A stretch of 17,604 bases of DNA from an uncultured Dorea sp. (GTDB taxonomy: Bacteria > Bacillota > Clostridia > Lachnospirales > Lachnospiraceae), in contig CAJTUQ010000015.1 in assembly GCA_910579335.1 (NCBI GenBank), positions 19,041 through 36,644 of the forward strand, in the 5' to 3' direction. How positions within the stretch are numbered: the first letter of the stretch is position 1; every line of letters starts with the position of its first letter. The translations under genes and the position numbers were made by a program. The notes beneath the pieces were generated by a model. The model was given only the letters and a program-made list of their open reading frames with translations, did no database searches and had not been told where the DNA came from. Below are positions 13,330 through 17,604 of the stretch, one piece after another.

Positions 13330-16131
13330 TTATTTTACAGTAACTTTAATGCCCTTTTTTACACCATTTGCCGCCACAACATATACCGTGCAGCTTCCTT
13401 TCCTTTTTCCCTTTATCTTTCCGGATTTTGTTACGGTTGCAACTTTTTCATTTGTTGAATAATAGCGGTACGGCACAATATGTTTTTTCGGGAGCAGTTT
13501 CTTTCTCCTGCTCTGCTTTACGGTACTGGCTTTTATCTTTGCGGTTTTGCCCTTTTTCACCGTAAGCTTTGCTTTTGATACTTTGACTTTTTTAGCGTTG
13601 GTATATCCTTTCCTGCTTTCGCCCACGGCATGAAGAGTAAGGCTTTTGGCAATCACCTCTTTTTTACCGCCCACGATGCGGTATGCATGTACCTGTACTT
13701 TATAGGAACCTTTTTTGGTGACTTTTTTCTTCCCAATGCTCTTAATCGTAAAACTCGTCTTGTCGCTTCCCTTGACGCTTTTTACTAATTTTGATTTGCT
13801 CCCGCACTTTGCAGCATAGACGTCATATCCGTCTGCTTCGCTTACCTTTCCCCATGCCGCTTTCAGCTTAGAGCCGGACGCTGACACCTTCGCCTTATTG
13901 TTGAGCAGTACCGTACTGCGGGCTTTGTCAACCTCTGCGGGCCGCGGTCCCTTCTCCTCCTCAGGTGTTTTCGTTCCATCTGGATTTTGGGGTTCTTCCG
14001 GCTTATTAACGGCAAGTTTTGTCCACTTAGATATGATTTCAGCGGATGCGTGAATCTCCATTCCCTTATCAAAGGGTTCCAGCGCATTTCCATTCTTTAT
14101 AAACCAGCCGTCAAAACGATACCCTTCTCTTGTCAGATTCTCCGGCAGCGTAACCAGCTCTCCGTCCTGAAGAAGCTGCGTCTGCATACTGTCCCCTTTA
14201 TCTACAGTAACTATGTATTTTACCGCAGCCCCGATCTGAACCTCGCCCTTTCCAATGATATTTTCCGCAATTTCGGCTAAAGCTTCATCGGAAATGTTTT
14301 CGGGAAGCAGCAGGATTCCATCTACAATTATCGTATCATTTAAATCAATGTAATCTGATACCGTATCCGCAGTAACGTTAGCTTTTGCATCTACTACCGC
14401 GCCCACTTCTATCGTTAGCCCTCCTGGATCCGGAATCCGCAGGATATTGTTCTTTCCATCGTCCGCCGCCTTCTCTCCAAGCGTCAATGTCTGTCCGGAC
14501 TTAAGGGATGCTTTTCCGTTTGCCACATACACATAAGAATCACCATGCATTTCTTTTGCAAAGCCATTGATAATTCCGGTATTATTTATCGACCCGTTAT
14601 AATTCGTGAGCATAATGGTTGTAAAATCTCCAATTATATTCATCGTTCCGCGGTTTTCCAGCAAATTACGGTTTTGTAGTAGCCCTCCCTGAGAGATCGT
14701 CAGAGTTCCGGTATTGCAGATACTTCCTCCTATTCTCTTGCTGGTATGGAATAGATTATAAATGCTGCTTCCGTCCCCGACATTCAGCTTCCCGTCGACA
14801 ACCAGCTTCCCAACGGTCTCAACGCCGCTGTCTTCATTGTACCTGACGTTAAGCGTGCTTCCTTTCGGCATGCTCACCTCGGTTCCCTTCGGAATTGTGA
14901 GAGTAGAATCTTTTTTACTGTAAGTCCCGATTGCAAGGCTCTTTCCCTCTCCAAAGCTCATATTGCTGTTCCATGTTACATTTCCATAAGTATATCCTTT
15001 ACCTGACACCGTAACTCTATCCGCAGACTCATTATAAGAGCATCCCGTATACCATACGGCGTCCCCTTCAATATACTGCAGCTTTTTTTCCTGCACCCCA
15101 TAGATTACCGCACTGTCAGCCGCTTGTATAGGACTCGATACAATGGCCGGCCATTCCAGATCCTCATCGCCGCCGTTATTTTGAGCAAACAGCGTGCCGC
15201 CGTTCATGGTACATTTTTTAAAAACCAACGTGCCGGATACTCCCCCGCTCGTCTTCCCAACTGCTCTTACATCACTGGAGATAAGCTCTATGTTTCCTGT
15301 CAATGCATCGAGCGCCGTTCCTTCTCCACTGATGGCTATTACATGGCTTTTCATAATCTTCACTGTCTGGCCCGCATTCTGGCCCGCATATATCGCACTG
15401 CTGTTAGCTCCAATGCCTTCCGCGCTTCGAACCTTCACATAATTACTGTTTCGAATCTCTATGTTTCCCTTAGGCGTAATAAGTCCTCTGGCACCGCCTG
15501 CCGCAGAGCCATAGGTAACCTCCAGCCTCACTGAATCCACTACAATATTTCCAGCTGTCTGTATCCCGTTATTATTGCTCTTTACCGACAGGTTGCCGGA
15601 ACCTGTTATATTTAAATCCAAATCGGCGCCCTTAGCCGAATCTGATAAATATATGCCTATGGAATCTGATGTAATCTGATTCTCGCCCTCCGCTATAATA
15701 TCAACAGGTACAGGAAATCTTATTCCCATTCCCTGGCTGTTAATCCGGGCATTTTTCAGCGTCAGCGTCCCGCAGACGACCTGATCGCCGCTAAGCTTTG
15801 GCGTCCATATGATCTCCCCGCCCCCTGCCGCGTAAGAGATCTTTGATTTTGGAACCTCGTTCAGCCATTCAAAAATCAGTCCGTCTGTCTTATCATTGCC
15901 TGCTGCCTGCGCATCCGGCATATTTCCGGCACAGGGGAAAATATCCGCATCTTCCCTGCCGCACACCGGGCACGCATCATCCCTCTCTTCCTGCGTACAT
16001 GCTGTTTCACAGATACAGTCCGCGGGTTCCGGCACACCTTCCTCCGCTGACACAGACAGCGGCATATGAAGCAAAAATAAACCCGCCGCTAATAAAATCC
16101 ACTTTTCTTTTATCTTTATTTTTTTATCCAT
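13330..16131 (-). CDS. Large secreted beta-helix-like surface protein with Big2-like C-terminus
   Basis: A 933-residue exported protein. Residues 1-29 are a signal peptide (Lys-rich start, hydrophobic core, cleavage after SVSA). A Cys cluster follows: C39-x-C41-x3-C45-x8-C54-x2-C57-x9-C67. Residues about 110-635 contain repeated short strand motifs (ITGSGNLSV, GNIEIRNSN, GTLTISQGG, GKLNVGDGS), suggesting a right-handed beta-helix. Residues 638-705 resemble a Listeria-Bacteroides (Flg_new) repeat (REGYRFDGWF). After a Pro/Glu linker, about 745-835 look like an FN3-type domain (WGKVSEADGYDVY) and 845-933 like Big2 (YYSTNEKVATVTKSGKIKG). No LPXTG, SLH or lipobox is visible, so anchoring is unclear. 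A strong ribosome-binding site (AGGAGG) precedes the ATG. It is divergent from the LytTR regulator. Adhesion or polysaccharide interaction is a guess. Confidence 0.82.
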   Translation of the reverse strand: MDKKIKIKEKWILLAAGLFLLHMPLSVSAEEGVPEPADCICETACTQEERDDACPVCGREDADIFPCAGNMPDAQAAGNDKTDGLIFEWLNEVPKSKISYAAGGGEIIWTPKLSGDQVVCGTLTLKNARINSQGMGIRFPVPVDIIAEGENQITSDSIGIYLSDSAKGADLDLNITGSGNLSVKSNNNGIQTAGNIVVDSVRLEVTYGSAAGGARGLITPKGNIEIRNSNYVKVRSAEGIGANSSAIYAGQNAGQTVKIMKSHVIAISGEGTALDALTGNIELISSDVRAVGKTSGGVSGTLVFKKCTMNGGTLFAQNNGGDEDLEWPAIVSSPIQAADSAVIYGVQEKKLQYIEGDAVWYTGCSYNESADRVTVSGKGYTYGNVTWNSNMSFGEGKSLAIGTYSKKDSTLTIPKGTEVSMPKGSTLNVRYNEDSGVETVGKLVVDGKLNVGDGSSIYNLFHTSKRIGGSICNTGTLTISQGGLLQNRNLLENRGTMNIIGDFTTIMLTNYNGSINNTGIINGFAKEMHGDSYVYVANGKASLKSGQTLTLGEKAADDGKNNILRIPDPGGLTIEVGAVVDAKANVTADTVSDYIDLNDTIIVDGILLLPENISDEALAEIAENIIGKGEVQIGAAVKYIVTVDKGDSMQTQLLQDGELVTLPENLTREGYRFDGWFIKNGNALEPFDKGMEIHASAEIISKWTKLAVNKPEEPQNPDGTKTPEEEKGPRPAEVDKARSTVLLNNKAKVSASGSKLKAAWGKVSEADGYDVYAAKCGSKSKLVKSVKGSDKTSFTIKSIGKKKVTKKGSYKVQVHAYRIVGGKKEVIAKSLTLHAVGESRKGYTNAKKVKVSKAKLTVKKGKTAKIKASTVKQSRRKKLLPKKHIVPYRYYSTNEKVATVTKSGKIKGKRKGSCTVYVVAANGVKKGIKVTVK

Positions 16132-16195
16132 TTTCCCTCCTGTTCCCAGTGTATCGAATCATTCTCCGCTCTGACGGCACGATGACCGATTACAT

Positions 16196-16231
16196 ATTCT
16201 GTTGTACAGAATCCAGTTTCCTTGAATTATA
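16196..16231 (-). promoter_or_regulatory. Candidate surface-protein promoter with downstream palindrome
   Basis: A perfect -10 (TATAAT, 16231-16226, - strand) lies about 95 bases before the surface-protein ATG, but the -35 region is poor, so activator help is plausible. Beginning about 7 bases after the predicted start is a perfect 17-bp palindrome, ATTCTGTTGTACAGAAT (16196-16212), usable as a DNA operator or as a short RNA hairpin. Confidence 0.5.
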
Positions 16232-16304
16232 CGATACTTTTTTCCCTGCTTCCTGCATTTGGCGCAAATCATGCGGTTTTGGCGAAAATGGATAAAAGAA
16301 ACAA

Positions 16305-16333
16305 TGGATATCCGCATCCTTTTGAAGTAGAAT
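16305..16333 (+). promoter_or_regulatory. Weak candidate promoter for the LytTR operon
   Basis: TGGATA, a 17-base spacer and TAGAAT lie ahead of the response regulator, predicting a start near 16340. Four of six -35 bases and five of six -10 bases match consensus. TATATT at 16339-16344 is an alternative -10. Confidence 0.3.
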
Positions 16334-16355
16334 AAATTTATATTGACGCAAGACA

Positions 16356-16364
16356 GGGGGGGGG
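16356..16364 (+). repeat. G9 homopolymer forming the regulator's ribosome-binding site
   Basis: Nine consecutive G bases end 5 bases before the ATG at 16370 and occupy the Shine-Dalgarno position. Such runs slip during replication. A length change here would not shift the reading frame but would alter ribosome binding or promoter spacing. Confidence 0.7.
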
Positions 16365-16369
16365 TAAAA

Positions 16370-17116
16370 ATGAACATAGCAATTGTAGAAGACCGGGATT
16401 TCGACGCTGATACTTTGTTTTCCTTTATAGAACAATATAAAAATCATTACTCCTTAGAACTAAATCTTACCCTGTATAAATCAGGGGAAGATTTCCTTGC
16501 ATCTGCTTTTGAAACTTACCATCTCGTATTTATGGATATATATCTGGAAGAAATAGACGGCGTGGAGACTGCCCGGCGGATTTTAGAACATAACGCCGAC
16601 TGTCTGATTGTGTTTTTAACAACCAGCAAAGAAGACATCTGGCGCGCAGTAAAGATACACGCCTGCTTCGATTACATAGAAAAAAGCTCCCTTAATTACT
16701 TAAGAATTGAGGAAGTATTAAATTCAGCATGGAAGAAACTGCGCTTTCGGGCAAAGGTTTTGGAATTTTACAGCGGAAAGCAAAAGGTTCGTCTGCCGCT
16801 TTCCAAGATTCAATATCTGGTCTCCCACGATAAATACACGTTTATTACATTGGAAAACGGGCAAGTCCTCCGCTACCGGGTTACTTTTTCCTCTCTTTTC
16901 TCCATTCTGGAAAAAGAAACTCACTTCTTACTCTGCAACAGAGGGCTCCTTTTAAATATGGACTTCATCACCCGGACAAACCGCGAGACTTTTATCATGG
17001 CAGACGGTGAAGCCTTTCCCATCCGCAAACGGAACCGTACGGCAATTATACAGAAGTTTAACGACCACCAATTTGAAAAACTAAATGAACAGGGGGACAT
17101 CTCATGGATAAATTAA
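16370..17116 (+). CDS. LytTR-family response regulator (AgrA/ComE-like)
   Basis: A 248-residue two-domain regulator. The receiver domain (1-122) has the acidic pocket E7-D8, phospho-acceptor Asp56 in LVFMDIYLEEIDG, Thr84-Thr85 and Lys105. A LytTR DNA-binding domain follows (about 128-235; IQYLVSHDKYTFITLENG, FLLCNRGLLLNMDFI, FPIRKRNR). Such proteins dimerise on phosphorylation and bind paired direct repeats. The ATG at 16370 was chosen over a TTG at 16343 because the receiver fold begins MNIAIVED and the G9 run provides a binding site. Its last codons overlap the start of the sensor gene by 13 bases. It is divergent from the surface-protein gene, a plausible target (inference). Confidence 0.92.
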   Translation: MNIAIVEDRDFDADTLFSFIEQYKNHYSLELNLTLYKSGEDFLASAFETYHLVFMDIYLEEIDGVETARRILEHNADCLIVFLTTSKEDIWRAVKIHACFDYIEKSSLNYLRIEEVLNSAWKKLRFRAKVLEFYSGKQKVRLPLSKIQYLVSHDKYTFITLENGQVLRYRVTFSSLFSILEKETHFLLCNRGLLLNMDFITRTNRETFIMADGEAFPIRKRNRTAIIQKFNDHQFEKLNEQGDISWIN

Positions 17117-17604
17117 TAATTACTGCCTTATATACCAGCTCTACTCTGATCATCGTTCCCCTAATCGTATTTTGTTTTCTTCCGGTCCTGCAGGATATAA
17201 AAACTTCGCCGCTTAAGCTTTTACGTAAAATCGCCGCTGCTTTTATAGGGATAGAAGCCCTCATGTTCTTCGTGTACTTTCTGCTTCCCCCTATATTAGC
17301 AAACAACGTAAATTGTGTTCTGTGCATCGCTGCGTTTTTTTATCCGTACCAAAAAGAAATCGCTTTGGAACGTTCCCACTTATGGTTTATCTTTTTGACT
17401 GCCTGTCTTATCGGAAGTTTTGCATATTTATTTTACCACCTGATAAATATCTTCCTCCATCCTTCGTCCGTTATTGAAGACCCCATCTATCTGGACTCTT
17501 TCCTTTACCAGTTTTTATTTGAATCTTTTCTGGTTCTCCTTCTTTCATATCCCGCCAGAAAATATCTCGGATGGCTTGTACATCATTTCCAGGAGGAAGC
17601 CGTC
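17104..17604 (+). CDS. Membrane sensor, probable GHKL histidine kinase, N-terminal part
   Basis: An ORF begins at the ATG at 17104, inside the end of the response regulator gene, with AGGGGG 6 bases upstream, and stays open to the window end (167 residues seen). It shows about five hydrophobic segments (residues about 5-29, 43-62, 64-80, 92-118, 132-150) and few charged loops, ending with HHFQEEAV where a linker helix would start. Membrane-embedded sensors of this size paired with LytTR regulators are usually GHKL kinases such as AgrC or ComD. The kinase domain itself is not in the window, so the assignment rests on topology and pairing. The loss is due to the window edge, not mutation. Confidence 0.72.
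   Translation, partial: MDKLIITALYTSSTLIIVPLIVFCFLPVLQDIKTSPLKLLRKIAAAFIGIEALMFFVYFLLPPILANNVNCVLCIAAFFYPYQKEIALERSHLWFIFLTACLIGSFAYLFYHLINIFLHPSSVIEDPIYLDSFLYQFLFESFLVLLLSYPARKYLGWLVHHFQEEAV

Noticed and set aside
1..17604. CRISPR arrays, tRNA or rRNA genes, insertion sequences, prophage genes
   Set aside because: No regularly spaced repeats, cloverleaf sequences, transposase motifs or phage proteins were seen on either strand.

Overview
The window looks like a chromosomal segment of an anaerobic, low-to-moderate-GC Firmicute, most likely a Lachnospiraceae-type clostridium. This is an inference from gene content: HydF ([FeFe]-hydrogenase maturation), a FabK-type enoyl-ACP reductase, FabT regulation, a fused AccD-AccA, a LytTR two-component system, and a secreted beta-helix protein of the style common in gut clostridia. 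No tRNA, rRNA, CRISPR array or intact mobile element was seen.

Left edge (1-1000): the 3' part of hydF runs on the + strand. It is interrupted by a single +1 frameshift near 310-319 and closed by a hairpin terminator. Between it and the convergent sirtuin gene lies a 39-codon remnant, on the - strand, of a MNT-type nucleotidyltransferase cut off inside its GSxxRG motif.

Centre (1017-12895): an almost uninterrupted - strand block encodes the complete type II fatty-acid synthesis pathway. Order of transcription is fabH, acpP, fabK, fabD, fabG, fabF, accB, fabZ, accC, a fused accD-accA, a FabK-like flavoprotein, then fabT (MarR family) and a sirtuin deacylase. AccB/AccC/AccDA make malonyl-CoA, FabD loads it on ACP, FabH starts chains, and FabF/FabG/FabZ/FabK elongate them. 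A textbook sigma-A promoter (TTGACA-17-TATACT) sits upstream of fabH. Two TTTGA-N3-TCAAA palindromes flank it, one against the -35 side and one over the start point; this is the FabT operator type. The gene order matches the streptococcal fab cluster, except that fabT has moved from the head to the tail and has its own promoter with a different palindrome.

Region 12895-13330 is largely non-coding. It holds a compact - strand transcription unit: a strong promoter with a palindrome in its spacer, a perfect ribosome-binding site, an 18-codon ORF, and a long GC-rich terminator.

Right edge (13330-17604): a large secreted surface protein (- strand) has an N-terminal Cys cluster, a beta-helix-like middle and FN3/Big2-like C-terminal domains. 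Divergent from it is a LytTR response regulator, which overlaps the start of a membrane sensor (truncated by the window end). The shared 238-bp intergenic region contains a perfect 17-bp palindrome and a G9 homopolymer at the regulator's ribosome-binding site.
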